This document shows, piece by piece, positions 33,096-41,900 of a stretch of 64,000 bases of DNA. Positions within the stretch are counted from its first letter, which is position 1, and each line of letters begins with the position of its first letter. Position numbers and translations under genes: made by a program. The notes beneath the pieces are model-generated. The model was not told the origin of the DNA and made no database searches. It saw nothing but the letters and a program-made list of their open reading frames with translations. Source of the stretch: Gluconobacter aidae (GTDB lineage Bacteria; Pseudomonadota; Alphaproteobacteria; Acetobacterales; Acetobacteraceae); assembly GCF_009547075.1 (NCBI RefSeq), contig NZ_WIPH01000009.1, positions 28,404-92,403 of the forward strand. Direction: 5' to 3'.

Positions 33096-34624
33096 CAGAA
33101 CATCCCCTGTAGAAACCAGTCACCTGAACCGGACCACTCGTGGGAGCCATCCCCTTTGCGAAACAGCCACAGGCGCAGACCGGTTGTCGTCTCGACCTGC
33201 CAGTAGTCGCGGATCGCACCGTAACTTTCGGACGTCTGCCACCATTCGCCCAGCAGTCGCTCGGGGCCATCGGCCGCCGCAATGCGATGCGTCTGTCGCT
33301 TCAGGACGAACTGGCGGGGCGCACCGTCCGGAAGCAGGGCAGTCACCTGCACCCGGACGGGCAGATCGAACAGAATGTTCGGCCGCGCCCAGAGCATCTG
33401 GCCCGCGAGAGGCGATTTTGCCATGTCGCATGGAGAAACGCGAGACTGCCCGTCCTCTGGCCAGGCGGAAAACCGGGGCGCGAGCTGGTGAACCGAAACC
33501 ACGCCCGGACGATTCAGCAGCCGGTCGATCAGAGAGGCCGGGAGGCCCGTTTCAGAGGATCCGGCTTCGTCTGGCAGGACAGACCGCTCTGGCCCGGCTT
33601 CCAGCGGTTCGTTCGCGCTGACAGTCAGGATGACGGTTTCAATTCCGAACTCGGGCGCGATCTGAGGAATCTGGTCTTGCAGCAGGCGCGTCAGACGCGG
33701 CACGTCAGCCGTTGGGTCGGACGTCCCCACGCGGACGGCCTGAATGGATCCGTCCACGCGCACGCAGAGAAAGTCGAGCTGCCGCGCCCCCTCCCCTCGC
33801 GCCGTCAGCTTTTCGCAGACAACCGGCACGAGTGCGGCAATCACCGTGGCAATGGCGTCCGGTGTGCTGATTGGCTCGACCAAAGACTGGGTCAGGGAGA
33901 TCCGGTCCACAGGTTGAAACACGCTGAGCGGGCGGACCTGCCGTCCCAGAGCCTCATCGAGACAGGTCAGGAGGTCTGCGCCAAAGCGCTTGGCCAGAGG
34001 TGGGCGCGGAAGGTCTGCGAGGGCGCCAATCGTGTTTAGTCCAAGTCGGCTAAGGCTGGAGAGCGTCTTCTCGGGTAAGGGAAGTGCTGAACAGGGCAAC
34101 GAATGCAGAGCCTGTTTCTGCTGACCGGGAGGCACGAGACAGATCTGGTCGATCCCCGAACGGGCTAGGGCGCGTGAGGCAGCGGCGGTATCGCTCAGTG
34201 CTACGGAGCAGGAATGCCCCCTCGCCTTCAGGCGGTCCCTGACGAGATCCAGCATGGCCGCCTCGCCGCCGTAAAGATGGGCGCATCCGGTGGTGTCGCT
34301 GTAGAGACCGTCCGGGGCGTCGAACGCAGGCAGCGGCGACAGCCAGATCAGCCAGGAGCACAGATCTGTCAGCGCGGCCCTCTGTGCCTCGGCGTCTTCT
34401 TCTGCGGTCAGAAGATCCGGCACCAGGGAGCGGGCCTGTGCCAGCGGCATTCCGGGTGTCAGTCCAGCCGCGAGCGCAACCGGACTGACACCCGTGACGA
34501 TCTGACGGTTATGCGCTGGCGCGTGCACGATCAGGGGCCTGTCGGCCGGGAAATCTTTCGGGCGCGAGAGCTGAAGGCGCTCGGTGCGCCAGAAGGGCAT
34601 CCAGAGAGCGAGAAAGCGGCGCAT
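33095..34624 (-). CDS. imuB: ImuB, Y-family polymerase-like mutasome protein
   Basis: 509 aa. It starts MRRFLALWMPFWRTERLQ, the standard ImuB opening in which the catalytic D-x-D of true Y-family polymerases is missing (ALWMPF), so it is a scaffold rather than an enzyme. A Y-family fold is visible through GVSPVALAAGLTPGMPLAQA and LGLNTIGALADLPRPPLAKRFG. The C-terminal region ends SGSGDWFLQGMF. ImuB links DnaE2 to the beta clamp. It overlaps the imuA 3' end by about 116 nt in another frame. Confidence 0.92.
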   Translation of the reverse strand: MRRFLALWMPFWRTERLQLSRPKDFPADRPLIVHAPAHNRQIVTGVSPVALAAGLTPGMPLAQARSLVPDLLTAEEDAEAQRAALTDLCSWLIWLSPLPAFDAPDGLYSDTTGCAHLYGGEAAMLDLVRDRLKARGHSCSVALSDTAAASRALARSGIDQICLVPPGQQKQALHSLPCSALPLPEKTLSSLSRLGLNTIGALADLPRPPLAKRFGADLLTCLDEALGRQVRPLSVFQPVDRISLTQSLVEPISTPDAIATVIAALVPVVCEKLTARGEGARQLDFLCVRVDGSIQAVRVGTSDPTADVPRLTRLLQDQIPQIAPEFGIETVILTVSANEPLEAGPERSVLPDEAGSSETGLPASLIDRLLNRPGVVSVHQLAPRFSAWPEDGQSRVSPCDMAKSPLAGQMLWARPNILFDLPVRVQVTALLPDGAPRQFVLKRQTHRIAAADGPERLLGEWWQTSESYGAIRDYWQVETTTGLRLWLFRKGDGSHEWSGSGDWFLQGMF

Positions 34625-35300
34625 GATCGGTACAGTCGAGGATCCAGTGAGCGGGGCGGCCTCCCCTCACCCGCAGCAGCGCGGCAGAAAGGCGTCGGGA
34701 ACCGGGAAGCGGCATGGCCAGTCCCGGGAAAAATCGTGGCGCTGAGGAATGAGAAAGGATCCGCCAGCGCGTGGCGCACGCGCAGGGATCTTTCCCGGGA
34801 GCGCGTGTGAGAGGGGCCGAACGCAGGAAAAAGCCTGTGTTCCCGCTCCCCTCCACAGCCAGATTGAGGCGGCGGATTTCTTTGAGTGTTGGGACGTGGC
34901 TGCCAGTAATGACAGCCAGTGCGCGCTCTGGTCCGCGCAACACGTCTTCGGCGACAGCGAGCAGGCTGGCGGGATCCGTTTCAATGCAGACCAGAGTATC
35001 TGGAGACAGACCGGACTGGTGCAGTCCCCAGGCATTCAGTTCGGCAGGTGTATCGCTGATCCAGAAGACCGGCCCCCTGCCCTCTTTCAGGATGGGCAGC
35101 AGCATGGCGAGACTGGCTCCGATTTCCAGAGGATCGGAGATCAGGAAGTCATGCAGGCTACCCGTTTTGAGGCCACCACCGAGATGGTCATCGACGGCAG
35201 AATGCCCGGTAGGCAGGGTGTCAGTATGGGAATGAGGGAGGCTTCGACGCTCCAGGCGTCGGACCTGCTCGCGCAGTCGCGCCACGGCGTCCGTTGTCAT
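34509..35300 (-). CDS. imuA: ImuA, RecA-like mutasome protein
   Basis: 263 aa from the ATG at 35300. Longer frames upstream run through the LexA box and parS-like iterons and are artefacts. It is RecA-fold: LPTGHSAVDDHLGGGLKTGSL, then DPLEIGASLAMLLPILKE in place of a Walker A, and LVCIETDPASLLAVAEDVL. The P-loop is not conserved, as usual for ImuA. It is the first gene of the imuA-imuB-(77 aa)-dnaE2 operon, directly under an alphaproteobacterial SOS box. Confidence 0.9.
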   Translation of the reverse strand: MTTDAVARLREQVRRLERRSLPHSHTDTLPTGHSAVDDHLGGGLKTGSLHDFLISDPLEIGASLAMLLPILKEGRGPVFWISDTPAELNAWGLHQSGLSPDTLVCIETDPASLLAVAEDVLRGPERALAVITGSHVPTLKEIRRLNLAVEGSGNTGFFLRSAPLTRAPGKDPCACATRWRILSHSSAPRFFPGLAMPLPGSRRLSAALLRVRGGRPAHWILDCTDHAPLSRSLDALLAHRAPSALAPERFPGRQAPDRARASA

Positions 35301-35304
35301 CTTT

Positions 35305-35333
35305 GTTCTCCTTAACGAGAACATAAAGAGAAC
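35305..35333 (-). promoter_or_regulatory. LexA (SOS) box of the imu operon
   Basis: On the minus strand GTTC-TCTTTAT-GTTC (35333-35319) matches the alphaproteobacterial LexA site GTTC-N7-GTTC exactly. It ends 19 nt before the imuA ATG and overlaps a GTTCTC/GAGAAC palindrome (35305-35322). Repression by LexA and induction by DNA damage are expected. Confidence 0.88.
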
Positions 35334-35455
35334 AAACTTTAAGGCGAAGCAACCTAAATCTTGATGTCTGAAACCGAACCAGTGGATGCCTTTCTGCAAA
35401 TATCTGAAAAAAACGCAGAAAACTGACGAACGTGGCACCGATGTGCAATATGTGT

Positions 35456-35533
35456 ACATGTACACAAGAACATGTAAGGAAAGACATGTAACTATTGACA
35501 TGTAACCAACAACATGTCATCCACTACATGTAA
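35456..35533. repeat. Partition iterons, left array (six ACATGTAA-type repeats, 14-bp period)
   Basis: Repeats start at 35456, 35470, 35484, 35498, 35512 and 35526, exactly 14 bp apart: ACATGTAC, ACATGTAA three times, ACATGTCA and ACATGTAA. The first is the centre of a 14-bp palindrome (35452-35465). They end 36 nt before parA. Exact phasing suggests a filament-forming ribbon-helix-helix protein binding there as centromere and autoregulatory operator. Confidence 0.85.
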
Positions 35534-35569
35534 ATCTGTAAATGCCGGTTCTGTTGTGAGGTATTTTCT

Positions 35570-36232
35570 GTGGCTGTTTTATCTATAGCTTCGGCCAAGG
35601 GCGGGTGTGGGAAGACCACCTTGTCGATCATTCTTTCAACTGCCCTTGCTCAAAAGGGCTACAAGGTCCGCCTTCTAGACTGTGACTTAAATCAGCACGC
35701 TAGCGAGTTCGGGGCTAAAAGCGAGATGCAGGATCTCACGGTTCGGCCGTCAATAGACGAGCACAATATTTTGGCCGAGGTGCGAAGTGCAGAAAGCGAG
35801 AGTGACCTGACGATCATTGATCTTCCTGGGGGGTCCTCCACCCTAGCCTTAAAGGCGTTGCAGCGTTCCAATTTCGTGCTTGTGCCATGCCAAGCGAGCC
35901 TTCCGGACGTGCGGGACGCATTCAAAACTATCGCTCAGATTGACGATGCAGAAGACCTCGCGCGAAGCTCTATTCCCCGTGCTCTCATTTGGAGCCGTGT
36001 GTTACCTGGCTTTGAGTCCAGAGCAGCGAAGCATGTTAGGGAGAGTGTAGAGCAGCAGAACGTACCAGTCTTCAGGGCGGCGATGTTGGAAAGAGCTGCC
36101 TTCAGAGAGATGCACATCACCGGCACAAGCCCGGTTGAAAGTGCAAGTGCGTCTCCCGCAGCCCAGAATGTAGAAGCTATTGCCGAGGAGCTTCTTGAGA
36201 AGCTGTCTGCTCTGGCGGAGAATGCTAGATGA
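35570..36232 (+). CDS. parA: ParA-family partition ATPase (type Ib-like)
   Basis: 220 aa from a GTG start; short, without an N-terminal HTH, as in type Ib ParA. The deviant Walker A is KGGCGKTT (10-17), the A' motif LLDCDLNQHASEF near D39, and Walker B-like TIIDLPGGSS near residue 85. Such ATPases form gradients on the nucleoid that pull plasmid copies apart. The stop overlaps the next gene (ATGA). Iteron arrays lie on both sides of the pair. Confidence 0.92.
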   Translation: MAVLSIASAKGGCGKTTLSIILSTALAQKGYKVRLLDCDLNQHASEFGAKSEMQDLTVRPSIDEHNILAEVRSAESESDLTIIDLPGGSSTLALKALQRSNFVLVPCQASLPDVRDAFKTIAQIDDAEDLARSSIPRALIWSRVLPGFESRAAKHVRESVEQQNVPVFRAAMLERAAFREMHITGTSPVESASASPAAQNVEAIAEELLEKLSALAENAR

Positions 36233-36582
36233 CAAAATCTCCTCTACCGCCCATCACCGATGCGCTGACGCCTCGTCCAGCTAAGCGACCTAATCTTCGT
36301 GATCTCAAGGCCCCACAGATCGTCGAAGACAGTAGCGTTTCAGAAAACAGCCGTGCACTAGGCACAAAATGGGGCGCACAGACATCGTTAGATGAGCCCG
36401 ATCCTGCTATGACATCTTTGCGGATGGTTATTCCAGAGTATGTGGATCGGCAGCTATCGCTAAAGGCGGCGGAAGCCAAAGTCACAAAGCAATATCTTGT
36501 TCTCAAGGCCCTCTCCGAAGCCGGGTATGAAGTGAGGGAGGCTGATCTGATTGAGGACAAGCGTAAAAGGCGCCGGCGCTAA
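36229..36582 (+). CDS. Ribbon-helix-helix partition protein (ParG/omega-like partner of ParA)
   Basis: 117 aa. Residues 1-55 are Pro-rich and flexible. Residues about 62-105 (SLRMVIPEYVDRQLSLKAAE, VTKQYLVLKALSEAGYEV) form a beta strand followed by two helices, the MetJ/Arc fold. A basic tail RKRRRR ends it. Small RHH proteins of this kind bind iterons as centromere binders, stimulate ParA and repress the operon. Its likely targets are the ACATGTAA repeats on each side. Confidence 0.85.
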   Translation: MTKSPLPPITDALTPRPAKRPNLRDLKAPQIVEDSSVSENSRALGTKWGAQTSLDEPDPAMTSLRMVIPEYVDRQLSLKAAEAKVTKQYLVLKALSEAGYEVREADLIEDKRKRRRR

Positions 36583-36591
36583 GTCTCCAAT

Positions 36592-36627
36592 ATAAAGGTA
36601 CATGTTGATAATTACATGTACCTTTAT
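36592..36627. terminator. 14-bp inverted repeat containing two iterons after the partition operon
   Basis: ATAAAGGTACATGT (36592-36605) and its exact complement (36614-36627) flank an 8-nt loop. The two arms include ACATGT iteron cores spaced 14 bp (36600 and 36614). It may end transcription and also bind the RHH protein. No long T-run follows, so terminator function is moderate in confidence. Confidence 0.5.
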
Positions 36628-36712
36628 CCGCTTTTAAGCTTAAGGTGTTCTCCGTCTCCTGATTCAAACCCACCTTGGAGCGATAAAGCAAAAGCAACAA
36701 ATGGGTAAACTT

Positions 36713-36762
36713 ACTTGTAATTCACAACATGTAAATAAACACATGTACATGAAAACATGTAA
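36713..36762. repeat. Partition iterons, right array (four repeats, 14-bp period)
   Basis: ACTTGTAA (36713), ACATGTAA (36727), ACATGTAC (36741) and ACATGTAA (36755) again are exactly 14 bp apart. Same unit and phase as the left array. Confidence 0.8.
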
Positions 36763-36780
36763 GCGATTAAATACAAATAA

Positions 36781-36985
36781 GAGGGGGAAAAGGAGGGAGG
36801 GGGCTGGCTGGGATCTGCCCAGCCAGCAACAGGTGGGTCAACGCGTGTCCTCGCCATGCTCGCCGGCTACGCCGTCTGCGCGTGGCTGCGGGCCGCGTCG
36901 ATCCTGCCGCTGCGCGGCACTGTTGCAGTCTGAACAGCTCCCAGCCGGACGCGACGATGTTCAAAAACCAGAAATGGATCGAGCA
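36781..36985 (+). repeat. Intergenic polypurine/GC-hairpin element A
   Basis: The purine run at 36781-36803 is followed by GCTGGCTGGG-ATCTG-CCCAGCCAGC (10-bp stem, 36803-36827) and an AGGTGGGTC...GTGTCCTCGC block at 36831 onward shared with elements B and C. No gene is supported here. Confidence 0.55.
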
Positions 36986-36987
36986 TC

Positions 36988-37365
36988 ATGCGCCGTCATT
37001 ACCTTCCCTACGTCCCAACGCCACGCGGTCGGCCGCCCATGCGCTGGACCGATACGCAGGAGCCCGTATCCTGCCGCAAGTGCAACGAGCACTGGGCTGG
37101 CGGTGATCCAGCGCTAACGATTGCCTGCACGGGCTGCAACGCGCCAGCCCATGAGCCCTGCCGTCGCAGTGCGGGCGGTAATGAACGGGTGTGTGCGTGC
37201 CGGGATGAGGCAGCGACCCAGCTTGGACTCCTCTCACGCTGCGAAGGCCTGAGCTGGGACAACCGGCACGTCAAGCCTCTGACCCTCCGGGCCACTCCAG
37301 TTGCCACGGCGCTAATGTGCCGGTCTGTCAGGACAGGTGCCCCGGTGAGCAGGTTCGTGTCATGA
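36988..37365 (+). CDS. Putative zinc-binding small protein
   Basis: 125 aa. A cluster of cysteines and one histidine in residues about 29-70 (SCRKCNEHW, IACTGCNAPAHEPC, ERVCACR) looks like a treble-clef or PHD-like double zinc site. The C-terminal 50 residues have no clear structure. The stop overlaps the next start by 4 nt, so it is coupled to the PP-loop ATPase gene. No family recognised. SD weak. Confidence 0.55.
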   Translation: MRRHYLPYVPTPRGRPPMRWTDTQEPVSCRKCNEHWAGGDPALTIACTGCNAPAHEPCRRSAGGNERVCACRDEAATQLGLLSRCEGLSWDNRHVKPLTLRATPVATALMCRSVRTGAPVSRFVS

Positions 37366-38333
37366 CGCCTGATCTGACGTCGTATGACAGTATCATCGTG
37401 GCCGTCTCGGGCGGGAAAGACGGCCTCGCCTGCCTTTTCGCCCTCCTTGAGGCTGGTGCCCCGAAGGACCGCCTGGAACTGTGGCATCACGAGGTGGACG
37501 GGCAGGGGCCATCCTTTATGGACTGGCCCTCCACCTCGCCCTATGTGAGCGCGCTGGCGCAGGATTTTGGATTGCCGCTCTATCGCTCCTGGCGAGAGGG
37601 CGGCTTCGAGCGGGAGATGCTCCGCAAGGACGCACCGACAGCCCCTGTTCTTTTCGAAAGCCCTGAGGGTCTGATCCGCGCAGGCGGGCAGGGGCCGAAC
37701 GGGACGCGCCTGCGCTTTCCCCAGGTCTCCGCCAGCCTGACGACCCGATGGTGCTCCAGCGTCACCAAGATTGACGTCGCCGATCGCTCCTTGCGGGGGC
37801 AGGAGCGCTTTCTGAACCGTCGCACGTTGTTCGTAACGGGCGAGCGGGCTGAAGAAAGCCCCAACCGTGCCCGCTATGCCGCCTTCGAGCCGCACCGCAC
37901 GGACACGCGACATGGCACGCGCCGTCGCCGGCATGTCGATCACTGGCGGCCGGTCCACCAGTGGAGCGAGGCGCAGGTCTGGGACAGTCTGAAGCGCTGG
38001 AATGTGATGCCGGCGCTGCCATACCGCATCGGCTTCTCCAGGCTGTCCTGTGCCATCTGTATTTTTGGCGATGCGCGGCAGTTTGCAACGATCCGCTGGC
38101 TCGATCCAGCCCGCTTTGAACGCCTCGTACAGTACGAGCAGCAGTTCGGCTGCACGATCAAGCGGACCGTCTCCCTGGAGCAGCTCGCGGAGCAGGGCAG
38201 GCCGTATGACGCTGCACTGTCAGCACCCGATCTGGCCCGCGCGTGCCTGTCGTCGCGGCCGATCCCAACCGTCCTCACACCAGCCTGGGAGTTCCCGGCC
38301 GGAGCGTTCGGACAGGGCGCAGGTCCGACCTGA
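37362..38333 (+). CDS. PAPS-reductase/DndC-like PP-loop ATPase
   Basis: 323 aa from the ATG at 37362. The PP-loop is AVSGGKDGLACLFALLEAG with SGGKD at 16-20; the usual following serine is glycine. LELWHHEVDGQGPSFMDWP, SLTTRWCSSVTKID and FVTGERAEESPNRA follow the PAPS-reductase/DndC order, where RWC...K and GERAEES are substrate-side motifs. A CAIC pair (LSCAICIFGDARQFA) near residue 230 may hold a metal cluster. Phage- and plasmid-borne members are often tied to DNA or nucleotide modification. No dnd partners are in the window, so the substrate is unknown. Confidence 0.8.
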   Translation: MTPDLTSYDSIIVAVSGGKDGLACLFALLEAGAPKDRLELWHHEVDGQGPSFMDWPSTSPYVSALAQDFGLPLYRSWREGGFEREMLRKDAPTAPVLFESPEGLIRAGGQGPNGTRLRFPQVSASLTTRWCSSVTKIDVADRSLRGQERFLNRRTLFVTGERAEESPNRARYAAFEPHRTDTRHGTRRRRHVDHWRPVHQWSEAQVWDSLKRWNVMPALPYRIGFSRLSCAICIFGDARQFATIRWLDPARFERLVQYEQQFGCTIKRTVSLEQLAEQGRPYDAALSAPDLARACLSSRPIPTVLTPAWEFPAGAFGQGAGPT

Positions 38334-38334
38334 A

Positions 38335-38528
38335 AAAAAAGAAGAAAAAACAGAAGGTTAAAAAAGAAAAAGGAGGGGAAGGGGGCAGCACAGGCCAGCC
38401 CGCCCCGCAAGAGGTGGGTCCGTCCGTGTCCTCGCTACGCTGCGGGCCGGGCGGTCCCGACGCTGCGCGTCGCTCTGGCAGGTCGCGCTGTCCTGCGCTC
38501 GCCGGAGAGGGTCAGGAAAGGAAATAAA
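38335..38528 (+). repeat. Intergenic polypurine/GC-rich element B
   Basis: A 55-nt A/G-only-like tract (38335-38388) precedes a GC-rich block. From about 38412 the sequence (AGGTGGGTC, CCGTGTCCTCGCT, CGCTGCGGG, GCCGGA, AGGGTCA, GAAAG) aligns over about 115 nt with element C at 53263, ending at the ribosome site of the next gene. Confidence 0.65.
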
Positions 38529-38532
38529 GACG

Positions 38533-38793
38533 ATGTCAGAGACCCTCGAACGCCCCGCACAGGCGCACGCTTTCGACCTCAAACAGGCTCACAAGGAAGG
38601 CTGGACGCTCCTCGAAGGATGCGGACCCGACAATGACGAGACGCATCTGGTGGGTCTGCATTGCAGCGATCCTCAGGCCTGGTGGCGCGTGGCGAGGCAG
38701 GCAGGCGAGGGTTCGGCCTACCACCGTGAGGCGCTGTCCCGCCTGTCCGAGAACGAGCGCGAGCAGATCCGCCTGCGCTTTGGTCCCCTCTGA
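38533..38793 (+). CDS. Small hypothetical protein
   Basis: 86 aa, hydrophilic, with AHAFDLKQAHKEGWTLLEGC and a helical C-terminal half. No signal or membrane segment. SD AGGAAAGGAA lies about 9 nt upstream. It precedes the DarB-like giant on the same strand. Unrecognised. Confidence 0.65.
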   Translation: MSETLERPAQAHAFDLKQAHKEGWTLLEGCGPDNDETHLVGLHCSDPQAWWRVARQAGEGSAYHREALSRLSENEREQIRLRFGPL

Positions 38794-38907
38794 CCCCGCG
38801 CTGATCCGGGAGGCCTGACGCCTCTCTCCCCGAACTGATCCTGTTTTCCGGCCCCCCGGTCTGCCTCCGCGCAGTACCGGGCGCTGCCGCTTGTCCGGAG
38901 TTTTTCC

Positions 38908-41900
38908 ATGTCCATGTCCCAACTGAGCTTTTTCGATACCTCAGCACTCGGCGGCAGCCAGTCCAATCTCTACTGGGGTGATCTTCCCGGAGACCGCGCC
39001 CTTGAGGAAGCCGCCGCTGCGGTTCGACAGGCGACACAGGCCCCGGCTCCGATCCCCGCCGTCCTGCCGAAAGTGGATTTCGTCCTGAGCGGAACGCGTG
39101 GCCTCGCCCAGGGCTGGAAAGAGCGCGCCCGCGACAATCTGGCAGCGATCCGCCTTCTGGCCACACTGGAAGCGGAAGACCGCAACGCCAGCGCGGAAGA
39201 GCAGGCCGTGCTCGCCCGTTTCACAGGGTTCGGGGCCGGAGAGCTGGCCAACAGCCTGTTCCCGCGTGCCGGAGAGACCTTCCGGTCCGGGTGGGAAGAG
39301 ATCGGCAGCCAGCTTGAGGCCCTGACCAGCCAGCAGGAGCGGGCCGGTTTGGCACGGGCCACGCAGTACGCCCACTACACGCCCGAACTGATCGTTCATG
39401 CGATGTGGGATCTGGTGGCCCAGATGGGGTTCCGGGGCGGCCGTGCGCTGGAACCGGGCTGTGGCACCGGGCTTTTCATGGCGAGCGTGCCCCCGAAGCT
39501 GGCCCCGAAAACCGCCTGGACCGCAATCGAGAACGATCCGCTGACGGCCCGGATCACGCGCAAGCTGTTTCCGAACCAGTGGGTCCGGTCCGAGGATTTC
39601 ACGACGGCCAGGCTGGCGGAGCGCTACGATCTGGTGATCGGCAACCCGCCCTTCAGCAACCGCACGGTTCGAGGCACGGACGAGCTGGGCCGCCTTGGCC
39701 TGTCCCTGCATGACTACTTCATCGCCCGGTCCATCTCCCGTTTACGTCCCGGAGCGCTGGCGATGTTCGTCACGTCGCGGTGGACGATGGACAAGTCCGA
39801 TGCCGGCGCACGGCGCACAATATTCGAGACAGCCGATTTCGTGGGCGGCGCACGCCTGCCAGCCGGAGCCATGCGTGACGATGCCGGAACGGATGTCGTG
39901 GTGGACGTGCTCGTATTCCGCCGCCGCGCACCGGGTGAGGATGCGGGCGATGCCACCTGGCTGGACGTGGCTGCGCTGGAGGACACCGATCAGGGCGAAG
40001 GCCCGCTGCGGATCAACCGCTATTTCGCGGAAAACGGCCAGCAGGTTCTCGGCCGGCACGACTGGACGAGCGGTCAGTTCGGACCCGAATACACCTGCAA
40101 GGCCAATCCGCTCCAGATGCTGGACGAGGCCCTGCCACTGGCCCTTGGCCGTCTCTCTTCGCTGGCCCGCTTCCCGGCCCCGCAGACGCTCGATGTTGCG
40201 ACTGTGCAGGATAACCACGCCGCCCAGATCGGAACGGCCGCAGACGGTGCCCTGCTGAAAGAGGGGAGCTACCTGCTGCACAAGGGCGCGCTGCACCAGA
40301 TCATTGACGGCGAAACCGTGCTGGTGAAGGTGAAGAAAGGCGAGCAGAAGGAAGGGATCTTCCAGAAGCACGCCGCGATCATCAAGGGCCTGATTCCTGT
40401 CAGGGATGCGGCCCGGCTCGTGCTTCGGGCACAGGTGGAAAACCTGCCATACAGCGCCCATCAGGCCGATCTCAAACGCGCGTATCAGGCCTTCGCCCGT
40501 CAGTTCGGGCCGATCAACCTCACCAACACCACAACGCGGGTGGATGAAGAGACGGGTGAGGAGAAGTCCACACAGCGCCGTCCAAACCTTCAGCCCTTCT
40601 ACGACGATCCGGATGTGTGGCTGGTCAGCTCGATCGAGGAGTATGACGAGAAAAGCCAGACCGGCCGTCCGGGTCCGATCTTCAGCGAGCGCGTGATTCA
40701 GGCTCCATCCGAGCCAGAGGTTCACGGCGCTCATGATGCGCTGGCGGTCTCCCTGCACGAGACAGGCGGCGTGGACGTCGAGCGCATGGCGGAGCTTCTT
40801 GGCCGCCCAGGTGAGGAGGTGCTCGCCGAACTCGGATCCTCGGTCTATCTCGATCCGATCCGCAGCACAGGTGGCCGTGAGGTCTGGGTGACGGCCGACG
40901 AGGCCCTGTCAGGGGCGGTCCGCACCAAGCTGGCGCAGGCCCGGGAGGCTGCCGAGCGCGACCGACGCTATCTGCGCAACGTCGCAGCCCTTGAAGAGGT
41001 CCAGCCCGAAGACCTGCGCCCGTCTGACATTACGGCCCGCCTGGGAGCCCCGTGGATCCCCGTGCCGGATGTCGAGGCTTTCGTCGCAGAGGTCATGGGG
41101 GTCCGCACGACCATTCACCACACGATGGAGGTGGCGACCTGGAGCGTGGACAAGAGCGGGTTTTCCGGCAAGGCGGAGGCCACCTCGGTCTGGGGAACAC
41201 AGCGCCGCCATGCCGGGGATCTTCTGGACGATGCGCTCAATCAGGCCAGCCCGAAAATCTGGGACACCTGGCGCGATGTGAATGGCGAACACCGTGAACT
41301 GAATACGAAGGAGACCGAGGCCGCCAAGGAAAAGCTGGCCGCGATCAAGACCGCGTTCGAGATGTGGGTGTGGCAGGACACTGACCGCGCCGAGCGTCTG
41401 GTGCGGCTGTATAACGATGCGTTCAACAACCTTGTCCCGCGCACGTTCGACGGCTCCCACCTGAAACTGCCGGGAGCCAGCACGGCCATCAGCCTGCGCG
41501 ACCACCAGAAGCGGGTGATCTGGCGGATCATCGCCAAGGGCAGCACCTACATGGCCCATGCGGTGGGGTCCGGGAAGACGTTCTCGATGTGCGCGGCCGT
41601 GATGGAGCAAAAGCGCCTCGGCCTGATTTCCAAGGGCATGATCGTGGTGCCCGGACATTGCCTTGCACAGATGGCGCGTGAGTTCATGATGCTCTACCCG
41701 AACGCCCAGATCCTCGTGGCGGATGAGACCAACTTCGTGAAGGACAAGCGCCAGCGGTTCCTGGCCCGCGCCGCGACCGGGAACTGGGACGCCATTGTCA
41801 TCACGCATGACGCCTTCAAGTTCGTGCCGGTCGAGAGCGCCTTTGAGCAGGAAATGGTCGAGGACCAGATCGCGTCCTACGAAAGCCTTCTGGAGAATGT

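Noticed and set aside
35301..35501. N-terminal extension of ImuA
   Set aside because: The added residues are encoded by the LexA box and partition iterons; family members begin near the ATG at 35300.
35456..35533. Short repeats read as a CRISPR array
   Set aside because: Eight-bp units at a 14-bp period leave only six-bp spacers; this is an iteron pattern next to parA.
36701..37117. 138-aa frame starting MGKLTCNSQHVNKHM
   Set aside because: Its start is made of the right iteron array and the rest crosses element A; no ribosome site.
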